Part shown: positions 35,968 to 44,960 of the stretch, piece after piece
Numbering within the stretch: position 1 is the stretch's first letter
How the letters are laid out: each line of letters begins with the position of its first letter
DNA from: Bradyrhizobium niftali
GTDB taxonomy: Bacteria; Pseudomonadota; Alphaproteobacteria; Rhizobiales; Xanthobacteraceae
NCBI RefSeq assembly: GCF_004571025.1
Contig: NZ_SPQT01000003.1
Coordinates: forward strand, 248,001-312,000
Length of the DNA: 64,000 bases
Reading direction: 5' to 3'
Translations under genes and position numbers: made by a program
The notes under the pieces: generated by a model
The model's input: the letters and a program-made list of their open reading frames with translations, nothing else
Database searches by the model: none
Told to the model about the DNA's origin: nothing

Positions 35968-37124
35968 GCGCCACGTCCACCGACGTGTTGATCGTGGGCG
36001 GCGGCGGGGCCGGCTGCTCCACGGCCCTGCATCTCGCAAAACGCGGCGCGCGATGCATTTTGCTCGAACGCGGCCAGATCGGCGGGCAAGCCAGCGGCGT
36101 CAACTACGGCGGCGTACGCCAGCAGGGCCGGCATCCCGCGGAATTGCCGCTCGCCCGACGCGCTCGCGACATCTGGGCAAAGCTGCCGAAACTCATCGGC
36201 ACCGACTGCGAGTTCGAGGTGACCGGACACCTGAAGCTCGCGCGCAACCAGGCTGAGGAAGCCGATCTCATTGCCTATCTCGACGTTGCCAAGGCCAACG
36301 GCCTTCCGCTGATCATGATCGGCGGCAACGTCATCCATCAGCAATATCCGTGGCTCGGCCCCGACGTCGTGGCCGGCTCGTTCGCACCCGACGACGGCGC
36401 CGCCAACCCGCGTCTGTTGAGCCCCGCTCTCGCGCGCGCCGCGCGCGATGCGGGCGCCGATATCCGCCAGTTCACGCCGGTCAGCCATCTGGCCCACGAC
36501 GGCACTCAGTTCGTCGTGACCTCGGGCGAGCATGAATTCCGCGCTCGATATCTCGTCAACACGGCCGGCTATTGGGGTGGCGCAGTTGCACGCGCCTTCG
36601 GTGAGCAGGTTCCGGTATCGCCGCTCAGTCCCAACATGCTTGTGACCGAACCTCTGCCCTACTTTATTGCGCCGAATCTGGGCGTCGTCGGCGGCGACGT
36701 CTATCTGCGCCAGATCCGGCGCGGGAACGTGATTTTCGGCGGCGGCCGCGGGCAATCCGATCCGGATGTTCCCTCGTCACGCCCGTCGCCCGAAGCAAGC
36801 GCTGCAGTTATGGCGAAGGCGCTGCAGCTCGTGCCGCAGCTCGCTGGCGCGCAGGTGATCCGGAGCTGGACCGGCATCGACGGCGAAATGCCGGACCAAA
36901 TTCCGGTGATCGGACTGAGCCGAACGACGCCGGACCTGTTTCATGCGTTCGGATTTTCCGGTCACGGCTTCCAGCTCGGCCCAGCCGTCGGGGCTATCAT
37001 GAGTGAGCTGGTCCTCGATAGACACACCGATGTCCCGCTCGAGCCGTTCCGTATCGATCGTTTTGCAGCGGACCAATCATTCAACCAGCAGGGACAGAGA
37101 CATGACGCTTCGCATCACGCTTAG
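35964..37124 (+). CDS. DAO-type FAD oxidoreductase subunit of opine-oxidase-like complex (OoxB/LhpB/HcnC type)
   Basis: A 386-residue D-amino-acid-oxidase-fold flavoprotein with dinucleotide motif VLIVGGGGAGCSTALHLA, VNYGGVRQQGRHP near residue 45 and the C-terminal FAD motif FHAFGFSGHGFQLGPAVG. It should be the catalytic subunit oxidising a secondary amine or D-amino-acid-like compound to an imine or keto acid. In this group substrates include opines, D-hydroxyproline and sarcosine-like compounds, and the sequence alone does not decide. Its stop lies 22 bases inside the binding-protein gene that follows. Confidence 0.88.
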   Translation: MSATSTDVLIVGGGGAGCSTALHLAKRGARCILLERGQIGGQASGVNYGGVRQQGRHPAELPLARRARDIWAKLPKLIGTDCEFEVTGHLKLARNQAEEADLIAYLDVAKANGLPLIMIGGNVIHQQYPWLGPDVVAGSFAPDDGAANPRLLSPALARAARDAGADIRQFTPVSHLAHDGTQFVVTSGEHEFRARYLVNTAGYWGGAVARAFGEQVPVSPLSPNMLVTEPLPYFIAPNLGVVGGDVYLRQIRRGNVIFGGGRGQSDPDVPSSRPSPEASAAVMAKALQLVPQLAGAQVIRSWTGIDGEMPDQIPVIGLSRTTPDLFHAFGFSGHGFQLGPAVGAIMSELVLDRHTDVPLEPFRIDRFAADQSFNQQGQRHDASHHA

Positions 37125-38652
37125 CGCGGCACTTGCGGCCGCCACTTTCTTGGCGGTGCCTGCTACGGCAGCACCAAAGACCGATCTCACAGTCGGCATG
37201 GCAGCCCAGGATGTCGGCCAGCTCGATCCTCATCGCGCCGTCAGCACCATCGACCGCACCGTGGTGGCGTGGATGTACAATGGCCTCGTGCGCTTCAAGC
37301 CGGGGACGATGGATCCGACGCAGATCGAGCCCGATCTCGCGGAAAAGTGGGAATCGAGTGCCGACAAACTCGACTGGACGTTCCACTTGCGTCACGGCGT
37401 CAAGTTTCACGGCGACTTTGGCGAGCTGACCGCCGATGACGTCGCATTCAGCCTCAAGAGAGCCAGCGACGCCAAGACCTCGGCTTTTTCCGCTGACTTC
37501 GCCGCTTTCAAGAGCATCGAGGCGACGGATCCCTACACGGTCCACATCATCTTAGCGCGGCAGGTGCCGAGCCTGCTCGGGCTGCTCACCAACTATTCCG
37601 GCGGCTACATCGTCAGCCGCAAGGCGGTCGAGAAATATGGTGCGGACTTCACGCGCAATCCGGTCGGCACCGGCCCGTTCGCGTTCGTATCCGACACCCC
37701 GAACCAGTCGCTCGAGCTCACCGCGTTCAACGGCTATTTCCGTGGCGAGCCGCAGTTGGCGCATGTGAGCTATCGCTACATTCCCTCGGACTCCTCGCGT
37801 GACCTTGCCTTCCAGAACGGTGAGATCGACCTCGTCTACGGCAAGCAGGATCAGGCCTGGATCAACCGCATCCGCGCATTGCCGAATACGGTCGTCGACG
37901 TGTTCGAGCCCGGCGAACTCGCCAATCTCAATCTCAACATCACAGCGAAGCCGCTTGACGATATCCGCGTGCGGCAGGCGATCGCCTACGCGGTCAACCG
38001 CCCGGAACTGGTGAAGTGGCAGGGCGCCGACACCGCGCGGCCGGGCCAGAGCGTGATTCCGGCAGGCTATCTCGGCTTCTCGAAGGATGTCGGTCTCGCC
38101 AACACCGACATCGCCAAGGCCAAGGCCCTGCTGAAGGAGGCGGGCTATCCGGACGGCGTGACCATCAAGGTGATTCACACCCAGCTGCCGCAAATGCTGG
38201 GGAGCATGCAGGTCGTGCAGGCGCAGCTGCGCAAGGCAGGCATCAATCTCGACCTACAGGTCGTCGATCATGCCACCTTCCACCAACAGATCCGCAAGGA
38301 TCTGAGCCCGATTGTCTACTACGCGGCGGCGCGATTTCCGGTCGCTGACATCTATCTGACCCAGTTCTTCCACTCGGCGAGCATCGTCGGAAAACCGACG
38401 GCGGTCACCAATTTCAGCCACTGCGACGTGGCGGACAAGGACATCGACGCCGCCAAGACCGAGCCCGACGCTGAGAAGCAAGTCGCACTCTGGGTCGAGG
38501 CTCAGAAAAAGATCGTTGCAACGGCCTGCGCCGTTCCGTTGGCCGAGGCCTTGCAAATCTGGGCGCATCGCACCGACCTCGACTACGGCTACGAGTTGAA
38601 GGCATCGCTGTCGCTCGGTCCGCTCTTGACCGAAGCCACCCACTTCAAGTGA
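37102..38652 (+). CDS. Periplasmic binding protein of peptide/opine ABC importer (family 5)
   Basis: A 516-residue SBP_bac_5 protein. A signal peptide ends in VPATAAPKTDL. Family segments include WMYNGLVRFKPG, PDLAEKWESSADKLDWTFHLRHGVKFH and PNQSLELTAFNGYFRG, with DIRVRQAIAYAVNR in the second domain. The start at 37102 follows AGGGACAGAGAC. It delivers the substrate to the permeases encoded next. The broad specificity of this family and the operon context suggest an opine, imino acid or small peptide. Confidence 0.9.
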   Translation: MTLRITLSAALAAATFLAVPATAAPKTDLTVGMAAQDVGQLDPHRAVSTIDRTVVAWMYNGLVRFKPGTMDPTQIEPDLAEKWESSADKLDWTFHLRHGVKFHGDFGELTADDVAFSLKRASDAKTSAFSADFAAFKSIEATDPYTVHIILARQVPSLLGLLTNYSGGYIVSRKAVEKYGADFTRNPVGTGPFAFVSDTPNQSLELTAFNGYFRGEPQLAHVSYRYIPSDSSRDLAFQNGEIDLVYGKQDQAWINRIRALPNTVVDVFEPGELANLNLNITAKPLDDIRVRQAIAYAVNRPELVKWQGADTARPGQSVIPAGYLGFSKDVGLANTDIAKAKALLKEAGYPDGVTIKVIHTQLPQMLGSMQVVQAQLRKAGINLDLQVVDHATFHQQIRKDLSPIVYYAAARFPVADIYLTQFFHSASIVGKPTAVTNFSHCDVADKDIDAAKTEPDAEKQVALWVEAQKKIVATACAVPLAEALQIWAHRTDLDYGYELKASLSLGPLLTEATHFK

Positions 38653-38682
38653 GCTAAGCGGGATCAACCACAGGATCGACCG

Positions 38683-39621
38683 GTGATTGCCTTCATCATC
38701 CGCAGGCTGCTCGCCTCAATACCGACGCTGCTCGCCGTGTTGACGCTCGTCTTCCTGCTGGTGCGTGTGGTCCCGGGCGATCCGGCCATTGCAATTCTGG
38801 GCGATCGTGCGACCCCGGAAACCCTCGCCGCCCTGCGCGCAGAACTCGGCCTCGATCGGTGGATCGGCGCGCAATATTTCGACTTCCTCGGCCATGCCAT
38901 TCTTGGGGATCTCGGCACCAGCATGGTCACGCATCGTCCGGTCTGGACCGAAATTGCCGAAGCCTTGCCGCACACCATCGTCTTGACGCTGGCGGCCATG
39001 GCGATCGGCTGCCTGATCGGCATACCTGCCGGCGTCTGGGCTGCCCTCAATCGCAATGGCCCTGTCGACGTGCTGACGCGCCTTTTGTCATTGCTCGGGC
39101 TGTCTTTCCCAGTCTTCGTTTCGGGCATCTTCCTCCTGATCGTCTTCGCGCTGCAACTGCACCTTTTTCCGGTGATCGGCAATCCGCGCCCCGGCGACTG
39201 GATCGACGGCCTGCACAAACTCGTCCTGCCCGCGGTCACCCTCGGCGTCGTGATGGCAGCCTATGTCGTCCGCGTGACGCGCAGTTCGATGCTGCAGGTT
39301 CTTGGCGAAGACTACATCCGCACCGCGCGCGCCAAAGGCGTGCCACGGCGCGCCATCATCTGGCGCCACGGTCTGTCCAATGCCTTGATCCCGGTGGTCA
39401 CCGTCGTCGGCCTCTATGTCGGCATCCTGATCGGCAATTCGGTGCTCACCGAAATCGTCTTCAACCGGCCCGGCCTCGGCAAGGTGATCGTCAGCGCGCT
39501 GACCAAGCGCGACTACACCATGTTGCAGGGTATGATGGTCATCTATTGTTTCCTGATCGTCGTCGTGAACCTGATCACCGACATCAGCTATGGCTTCATC
39601 GACCCGAGGGTCAAGCAATGA
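38683..39621 (+). CDS. ABC permease, DppB-like
   Basis: A 312-residue inner-membrane permease starting with GTG: 'IAFIIRRLLASIPTLLAVLT', then VRVVPGDPA, the conserved DppB segment. Six membrane helices are visible, and the EAA-type coupling loop reads EDYIRTARAKGVPRRAIIWRHG. The terminus FIDPRVKQ is typical. It forms the membrane channel with the DppC-like protein, whose start overlaps by four bases. Confidence 0.9.
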   Translation: MIAFIIRRLLASIPTLLAVLTLVFLLVRVVPGDPAIAILGDRATPETLAALRAELGLDRWIGAQYFDFLGHAILGDLGTSMVTHRPVWTEIAEALPHTIVLTLAAMAIGCLIGIPAGVWAALNRNGPVDVLTRLLSLLGLSFPVFVSGIFLLIVFALQLHLFPVIGNPRPGDWIDGLHKLVLPAVTLGVVMAAYVVRVTRSSMLQVLGEDYIRTARAKGVPRRAIIWRHGLSNALIPVVTVVGLYVGILIGNSVLTEIVFNRPGLGKVIVSALTKRDYTMLQGMMVIYCFLIVVVNLITDISYGFIDPRVKQ

Positions 39622-40487
39622 CCGACGTGGCGCTTTCCGAACCACGATCGTCATGGCGTGTGATGGCCGGCCGGCTCTTGAGCGACCCCGTGACACTCGC
39701 CGGCGTCATCCTCTGCGCGATCGTCCTGGCCGGAGCGTTGCTGGCGCCGTGGCTTGCCCCTCGCGATCCCCTCGAACAAAACATTATCGATCGCCTGGCG
39801 GGGCCCGGTTCCGAGTATCTCCTCGGCACCGACCAATTCGGTCGCGACGTGCTGTCACGGCTGCTCTGGGGCGCGCGGATATCGCTGCTCGTGTCCTTTC
39901 TTTCCATCGCCAGTGCCGTCGTCGTTGGTGGGGCGATCGGCATGGTCAGCGGCTATATCGGCGGCCGCTTCGATCTCGTCACCATGCAGGTGATGGACGT
40001 CCTCCTGTCGTTCCCGAGCCTAATTCTCGGCATGATCATGGTGGCGCTGCTTGGTTCGAGTGTCACCAATCTTATCATTGCCATTTCGCTTACCGCGATC
40101 GCTCCCTTCGCCCGCATCGCGAGAGCGCCGGTTCTGGTGATCAAGGAACGTGCCTTCATCGAGGCCGGCCGCGCGCTCGGCTTTTCGCACTTGCGCATTC
40201 TGCTCGTGCATGTGCTACCCAACATCGTGACCGACCTCCTGGTCATGGGCACACTCTGGATGGCGACCGCGGTCCGCACCGAGGCCTCGCTCTCCTTCAT
40301 CGGGCTCGGCGTCAAGCCGCCGACGCCGACCTGGGGCGGCATGATGCGGGACGGATTCGAGAACATTCTCGATTCGGCATGGCTGTGCATATGGCCGGGC
40401 CTGGCGATTCTTGTCCTGGTCCTGGGACTGAACCTGGTCGGCGACGGCCTCTGCGACGTTACCGATCCGAAAGCGAACGCCCAATGA
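39618..40487 (+). CDS. ABC permease, DppC-like
   Basis: A 289-residue permease. After a cytoplasmic start and one helix (TLAGVILCAIVLAGALLAPW) comes the periplasmic segment YLLGTDQFGRDVLSRLLWGAR, the signature of DppC/OppC proteins. The coupling loop is IEAGRALGFSHLRILLVHVLP and the end DPKANAQ. It overlaps both neighbours by ATGA. Confidence 0.9.
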   Translation: MTDVALSEPRSSWRVMAGRLLSDPVTLAGVILCAIVLAGALLAPWLAPRDPLEQNIIDRLAGPGSEYLLGTDQFGRDVLSRLLWGARISLLVSFLSIASAVVVGGAIGMVSGYIGGRFDLVTMQVMDVLLSFPSLILGMIMVALLGSSVTNLIIAISLTAIAPFARIARAPVLVIKERAFIEAGRALGFSHLRILLVHVLPNIVTDLLVMGTLWMATAVRTEASLSFIGLGVKPPTPTWGGMMRDGFENILDSAWLCIWPGLAILVLVLGLNLVGDGLCDVTDPKANAQ

Positions 40488-41458
40488 GTGCATCCCACAC
40501 TCTGCTCGAGGTTCGCGACCTCGCCAAGCATTTCACCGTGACCAAGGGCTTTCCTCGTCCGGTCACAACGACGGTCCGTGCCGTCGACGGTGTCGGCTTC
40601 GTAGTCGCGCGCGGCGAGGCGTTCGGCCTGGTCGGCGAGTCCGGCTGTGGCAAATCGACCGCAGCACGCGCTGTGCTGGGTCTGATTCCGCCAGATGCAG
40701 GCCACGTGCGTTTCGCTGAGATCGACGTGACCGGCGCCCGCGGATCCATGCTGCAGCAACTGCGCCGACGCATGCAGATCGTTTTCCAGGATCCCTATTC
40801 GTCACTCAATCCGCGACGCACGATTGGGCAGGCTTTGACGGAGCCGCTTGGCGTGCACGGCCTCGCGCGCGGCCGTGCCGCACGCGAACGCGCAATCGCG
40901 TTGCTGGAGGAGGTTGGCCTGCCGCCCTCCGCCTACGACCGCCATCCGCATGAGTTCTCCGGCGGACAGCGTCAGCGTGTCGGAATTGCCCGCGCGCTGT
41001 CCGTCGAGCCCGAGCTCATCGTTGCCGACGAGCCCGTTTCCGCGCTCGATGTCTCCGTGCAGGCGCAGGTGCTGCTACTGCTGAAGGATCTGCAGACGCG
41101 GCGCGGCCTGGCATTCGTATTCGTCAGTCACGATCTCGGTGTCGTGCGGTGGTTCTGCTCGCGCGTGGCGGTGATGTATCTCGGACGCATTGTGGAGACC
41201 GGCTCGGTCTCAAGCGTGTTCGGCGCACCGCGCCATCCCTATACGCGCATGCTACGTGATGCTTCGCCCATCCCGGACCCGGCCATCCGAGGCCAGCTGC
41301 CGCGGATCGTCGGCGAAATTCCCTCCGCCGCCAATCCGCCGGCAGGATGTCATTTTCATCCTCGTTGCCCCCGCGCATCGGATTTATGCCGCACTGCTTT
41401 TCCGGAATGGCGCGCTGATGGTGACGGTGCTGTCGCCTGTCACCACCCAGAGGATTGA
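40484..41458 (+). CDS. Dipeptide/oligopeptide-type ABC transporter ATPase (DppF/OppF-like)
   Basis: A 324-residue ATPase with the OppF-specific insert in VRAVDGVGF, Walker A GESGCGKST, MQIVFQDPYSSLNPR, signature FSGGQRQRVGIARAL, Walker B LIVADEPVSALD and C-terminal GCHFHPRCPRASDLC. It is the last gene of the cassette operon and pairs with the DppD-like ATPase at the operon's first position. The right-hand direct repeat begins about 255 bases after its stop. Confidence 0.9.
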   Translation: MSASHTLLEVRDLAKHFTVTKGFPRPVTTTVRAVDGVGFVVARGEAFGLVGESGCGKSTAARAVLGLIPPDAGHVRFAEIDVTGARGSMLQQLRRRMQIVFQDPYSSLNPRRTIGQALTEPLGVHGLARGRAARERAIALLEEVGLPPSAYDRHPHEFSGGQRQRVGIARALSVEPELIVADEPVSALDVSVQAQVLLLLKDLQTRRGLAFVFVSHDLGVVRWFCSRVAVMYLGRIVETGSVSSVFGAPRHPYTRMLRDASPIPDPAIRGQLPRIVGEIPSAANPPAGCHFHPRCPRASDLCRTAFPEWRADGDGAVACHHPED

Positions 41459-41714
41459 TTGTTCGCAGGAACCGTTCGCGCGTTCACGATACAGGCTCAA
41501 CTATCTATTTCGAACAAGAAATGAGAGTGCTGAGTTCACCTATGAAACGTGGTCCCGCCTTCCGCCGGCACTTGCCAAGTGCGTTGTCGTCATCATCATC
41601 GCCAGCGCACGTCCTACGCCCAGGTATTGGGATGCGAAAATTCCTTCGTAGGCTCCACTCGAGATCACATCGTCCCAACACAGAACTGCTCACGTTGCTT
41701 GTAGTGAGATCTTT

Positions 41715-41877
41715 CTGGATCTCCCGGTGCACACGTCGTGCACACGCCGCCGTTTAGCCGATTGAAATACTTGAACTCTCGCTCCAATCCATCATGGGCA
41801 AGTTTAAGCTAGCTCCAGCAATCACTGTCCGATTGGAGCCCAATCAGAGAAAGGTTCGTCCGTCACCCCTGCCCCAT
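41715..41877 (+). repeat. Direct repeat bracketing the catabolic cassette, right copy (contains att-like repeat copy 3)
   Basis: Matches 31142-31303 in the same orientation at roughly 80-85% over about 162 bases. Shared blocks include the paired GTGCACAC sites (41727-41734, 41738-41745), CTCGCTCCAATCCATCA, GCTAGCTCC and GTCCGATTGGAGCC. The divergence shows that the duplication or integration is old. Confidence 0.7.
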
Positions 41878-41899
41878 GATTCCACCAATTGAAAAGCAG

Positions 41900-41929
41900 T
41901 GGGCGGAGAGAGTGGGAGTCAAACCCACG
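41900..41929 (-). other. tRNA-Ser 3'-end-like remnant
   Basis: Read leftward the 30 bases give CGTGGGTTTGACTCCCAC then TCTCTCCGCCCA. The first part folds as a T-arm with GTGGG/CCCAC stem and a degenerate loop (TTTGACT instead of TTCGAAT); the second resembles a Ser acceptor stem and CCA end. No anticodon arm of a working tRNA is recognisable on the 5' side. It looks like the partial tRNA end left at an island boundary. Confidence 0.45.
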
Positions 41930-42675
41930 ATTTTCGATCATTCCACTTCGAGCAATTCAGAGTACTGCCTTTGCATCCACGCCAAAATTGATCGCAGACA
42001 GCGAAAACTCTTGATGCGGCGGGCGCGCTTCTCAGAGGTTGTGACCTGGAAACGGCTGTCGGCCTACAGGGGCTGAAGCCACGGTCGCACACCGTCGAAC
42101 TCAACTCATCGATGAAGAATTCCAGCATCTATGAGACGATTTTTCGCGCTTCAAACATAGGAAAAGCCGTCGAGCGGCCGGCACAATCGACGCGTAAATC
42201 CGCCAGCGCGAGTAATTCTCTTTGATGGATCTGAAGCGTATCGAGCTTCGGTCGTGGTCAGGCTGCTGCCCTACTTCGTCGAATCAAGTGTCGGAAACTG
42301 CCGCGGACAACGCGCCCGCGCAGTTGGCCAACTCGAACCAGACGGCATTGAAGGGACGAACTCGTTCCTAAGCAGCAACAAGAATCTGTCCTCCCGAAAA
42401 CTGCGTTCCGGCCTTGAGGGCCGTCTGGCCAGCAACCAGGCGGGATAGGCCTAATGGCCTAGTCCGCTCGGATGCGAGCGATCAATTGGTGTGTGGGACC
42501 GTCAGCGTCTCGCCTCGGAAGGACTACCCGAACGGATGTAGCCGATGTAATGGCTGCCAGACGAAGCGCTATATCCGAACTGACGACTGGGCTTTCGACC
42601 TTCCCGGGATGACATTCTGTCTGGAGTGCAGAACCCGTCCGATTGCATGGAGCGATTGCGATGAGGGAGGCCACG
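41930..42675. other. Intergenic stretch with no supported gene
   Basis: About 745 bases to the right of the cassette boundary. Several short frames exist but none has a ribosome-binding site, domain or repeat I can identify. The promoter of the glycine-rich protein gene should be in the last part. Confidence 0.5.
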
Positions 42676-44103
42676 ATGGTTTTTTCGCGGATGTCGGATG
42701 GGATCCGGCTGCATCACGCCTCTCATCGGCACGATGGGTACGATGGTGACGACGAAGCGGGTCCGGCCCCGAACGCCCCGTTCCTGACTGACGCGGTCGG
42801 CGGTAGCGCCCTGGTCCATGGCCCCGGCCCGTTTGCAGGTCCTGGAGCGCACCCCGCGAACGCGAATACCCAGCATCATGACTCCGACCCGATTCAATCC
42901 AAACATCCCATATCGGGGGTCGACACGGGCGGCCACGTCGGCAACCACGCTGCGGTGGGCCTGGATGTTTCGTCCACCACGCCCGCTTCCGGCGCATCAC
43001 ATCCCGGGATGGGCATTGCTAAGGTCGAGAGCGGAGCGAACACGGCCGGGAACGGCGGAGACGGCTACTTTTACGGAAGTATCATTCACGCGTCCCTGTT
43101 GATCTATGAACCGATCAACATCTCGGTGAGCTTGGGATACGGCTCGGTCGCCCTGGCCAACCAGTCCAACAATTTGAATGTCGATCAATCCGCCTTTCAG
43201 ATGGCCGGCGTCGGCGGCCATGGCGGCAATGACAACATTGCATCGGGAGGCAGCATCAGTACTTCCTTGACCGCCGGCGTGATCGCGAGCGGCGACAACG
43301 GCGCCGGAAACGGCGGCAGCGGCTATTTCTCGGGTGCGATCGTGGACGCTCCCGTGGTGATCTATCATCCGATCAATATAGCGGTGGCGGCCTCGGGCGG
43401 CTCTGCGCATGCAACTCAATCGAACACGGTGGACATCGATCAGTCGGCCACTCAGATCGCGGGCGTCGGCGGAAGTGGCGGAAATGGCAACGTGGCCGCC
43501 GGCGGCAGCGTCATGACGCTCGATCCCAGCTGGGGATCAAGCAACGGAGGGGGCGTCCCCGACGTTCAAACCGGCGGAAGCCAGGCCGGCAATGGCGGCG
43601 ACGGCGCGTTCTACGGCGGGCTCGTCCATTCCTCCGTCGTGGTGTACGACCCGATCAACATCGCAGTCGCGGGCTATGGCTCCAACGTTCATTCGGTCCA
43701 GACCAATGACGCCTACGTGGATCAATCCATCATTCAGATCGCCGGCATTGGCGGGCACGGCGGCAACGCCAACGCCGCGGCGGGCGGCCATGCAAGCCTT
43801 CTTTCCCATGGCTTGTGGGGCGGCTCAGACACGATCGCGACCGGTTCGAACGGCGCAGGCAATGGCGGCAACGGATATTTTGCCGGCAGCCTGATCGATG
43901 TCAGCGTCGCGATCTATGCACCCATCAATATCGCAATTGCAGGTCCCCATTCGACGGCCGTAGCCGACCAGGTCAACAACGTGCACATCGACCAGAGCGC
44001 GATCCAGATCGCCGGTGTTGGCGGGGACGGCGGCAACGGCAATCTCGCGCTGGGTGGCGATCTTTCCGCCCATCTTCTGTCGGATCTTCACCTGTTGGGA
44101 TAG
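42676..44103 (+). CDS. Large glycine-rich repeat protein, putative type I secretion substrate
   Basis: About 475 residues. A His/Asp/Gly-rich N-terminal 115 residues is followed by four imperfect units of 90-95 residues (coding about 43024, 43285, 43567 and 43842 onward). Each runs GNGG.GYF.G, then Y.PINIAVA, then VDQS..QIAGVGGHGGN. The alternating pattern suggests a beta-solenoid or fibre. No Sec signal and no RTX GGXGXD nonapeptide array is seen. The tail SAHLLSDLHLLG is short and hydrophobic, as type I signals often are. GGGAGG lies 5 bases before the chosen ATG; the frame opens at 42643. A related one-unit protein and an ABC/adaptor pair follow. Confidence 0.75.
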   Translation: MVFSRMSDGIRLHHASHRHDGYDGDDEAGPAPNAPFLTDAVGGSALVHGPGPFAGPGAHPANANTQHHDSDPIQSKHPISGVDTGGHVGNHAAVGLDVSSTTPASGASHPGMGIAKVESGANTAGNGGDGYFYGSIIHASLLIYEPINISVSLGYGSVALANQSNNLNVDQSAFQMAGVGGHGGNDNIASGGSISTSLTAGVIASGDNGAGNGGSGYFSGAIVDAPVVIYHPINIAVAASGGSAHATQSNTVDIDQSATQIAGVGGSGGNGNVAAGGSVMTLDPSWGSSNGGGVPDVQTGGSQAGNGGDGAFYGGLVHSSVVVYDPINIAVAGYGSNVHSVQTNDAYVDQSIIQIAGIGGHGGNANAAAGGHASLLSHGLWGGSDTIATGSNGAGNGGNGYFAGSLIDVSVAIYAPINIAIAGPHSTAVADQVNNVHIDQSAIQIAGVGGDGGNGNLALGGDLSAHLLSDLHLLG

Positions 44104-44369
44104 CGAAACATCGCGCCGCTCGCACAAGCCCGATTACGAGCTGCGTCGACACTCCGCGCATGCAAGCTCGCGCTGCGGGCCCTCCAGGATGTTTCGAGCT
44201 CCGGTGTTGCGCGACGAATGTCGTACTTTCGTACGTAGGCCCGCCAAACCGGATGATGTCCGATTTGACATCTATCGCCATCGCGCGTGGGCGGATCAGA
44301 CTTGCCGCGCGCGTCCGCCTGATCGGGATGGATGATGCACGAAAGCCAACAGAAACAGGGAGGCCCCAA

Positions 44370-44828
44370 ATGTTGCCCAAAGCGATCCACATCTCGGACT
44401 CGATCGAATTCAAATCGATCAACACCGGTGGTCAAAGCGTCGGAAATGGCGGCGACGGCACCTTCAAGGGAGCCATCATCAGCAAGCCGACGCTCAACTT
44501 CGATCCAACCAACAAGGCGGAAGGTGCCGACGTGCACGTGAGCACCGGCGATCACGTCAAGCAGACGGCAGATTGGGATGCCGGCGGCGCCAACGCGAAG
44601 GCCTCGGTGTTCTCGAAGGCCCATGGCGGAGACGCCGAGTCGAACGGAAGCCAGAAATCCTACAGCGGTTACGATACCTCCAAGGTCTACGCCAATACGG
44701 ATGCGACCCAGATCAACAAGGTCTCGGTCGACCAGCACCAGGAGGTCGTTGCCGGCATCGGCGGCAATGGCGGAGACGGCAACGCCGCGGTGGGCGGAGA
44801 GGTGAGCTTCCATCTCGATGCGTTCTGA
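44370..44828 (+). CDS. Small glycine-rich protein related to the upstream repeat protein
   Basis: A 152-residue protein that looks like one expanded unit of the preceding protein. It opens with GGQSVGNGGDGTFKGAIISKP and closes with INKVSVDQHQEVVAGIGG, GNGGDGN and AVGGEVSFHLDAF. The middle is Lys/Asp/Ala/Ser-rich and lacks the PINIAVA strand. There is no signal peptide; the last residues (FHLDAF) could be a type I secretion signal. GGGAGG lies 6 bases upstream of ATG 44370. A hairpin follows the stop, so it may have a transcript separate from the ABC transporter gene. Confidence 0.7.
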   Translation: MLPKAIHISDSIEFKSINTGGQSVGNGGDGTFKGAIISKPTLNFDPTNKAEGADVHVSTGDHVKQTADWDAGGANAKASVFSKAHGGDAESNGSQKSYSGYDTSKVYANTDATQINKVSVDQHQEVVAGIGGNGGDGNAAVGGEVSFHLDAF

Positions 44829-44849
44829 CCACCGGCTCGTCCGACTGGC

Positions 44850-44877
44850 AGGACCGGTGGCCGCCGCCACCGGTCCT
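44850..44877 (+). terminator. Terminator-like hairpin after glycine-rich protein genes
   Basis: AGGACCGGTGG (44850-44860) and CCACCGGTCCT (44867-44877) form a perfect 11-bp GC-rich stem with a 6-base loop, 22 bases after the stop codon. No T-run follows. It could reduce transcription into the secretion genes so that substrates are made in excess. Confidence 0.65.
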
Positions 44878-44960
44878 GACGTTCGAACCGATACCCCGCC
44901 GATACCGTTGGCAGATGACGTTGGCCATCGGTCAAGTGCGCCGGACCTCGATTTCAGGCG

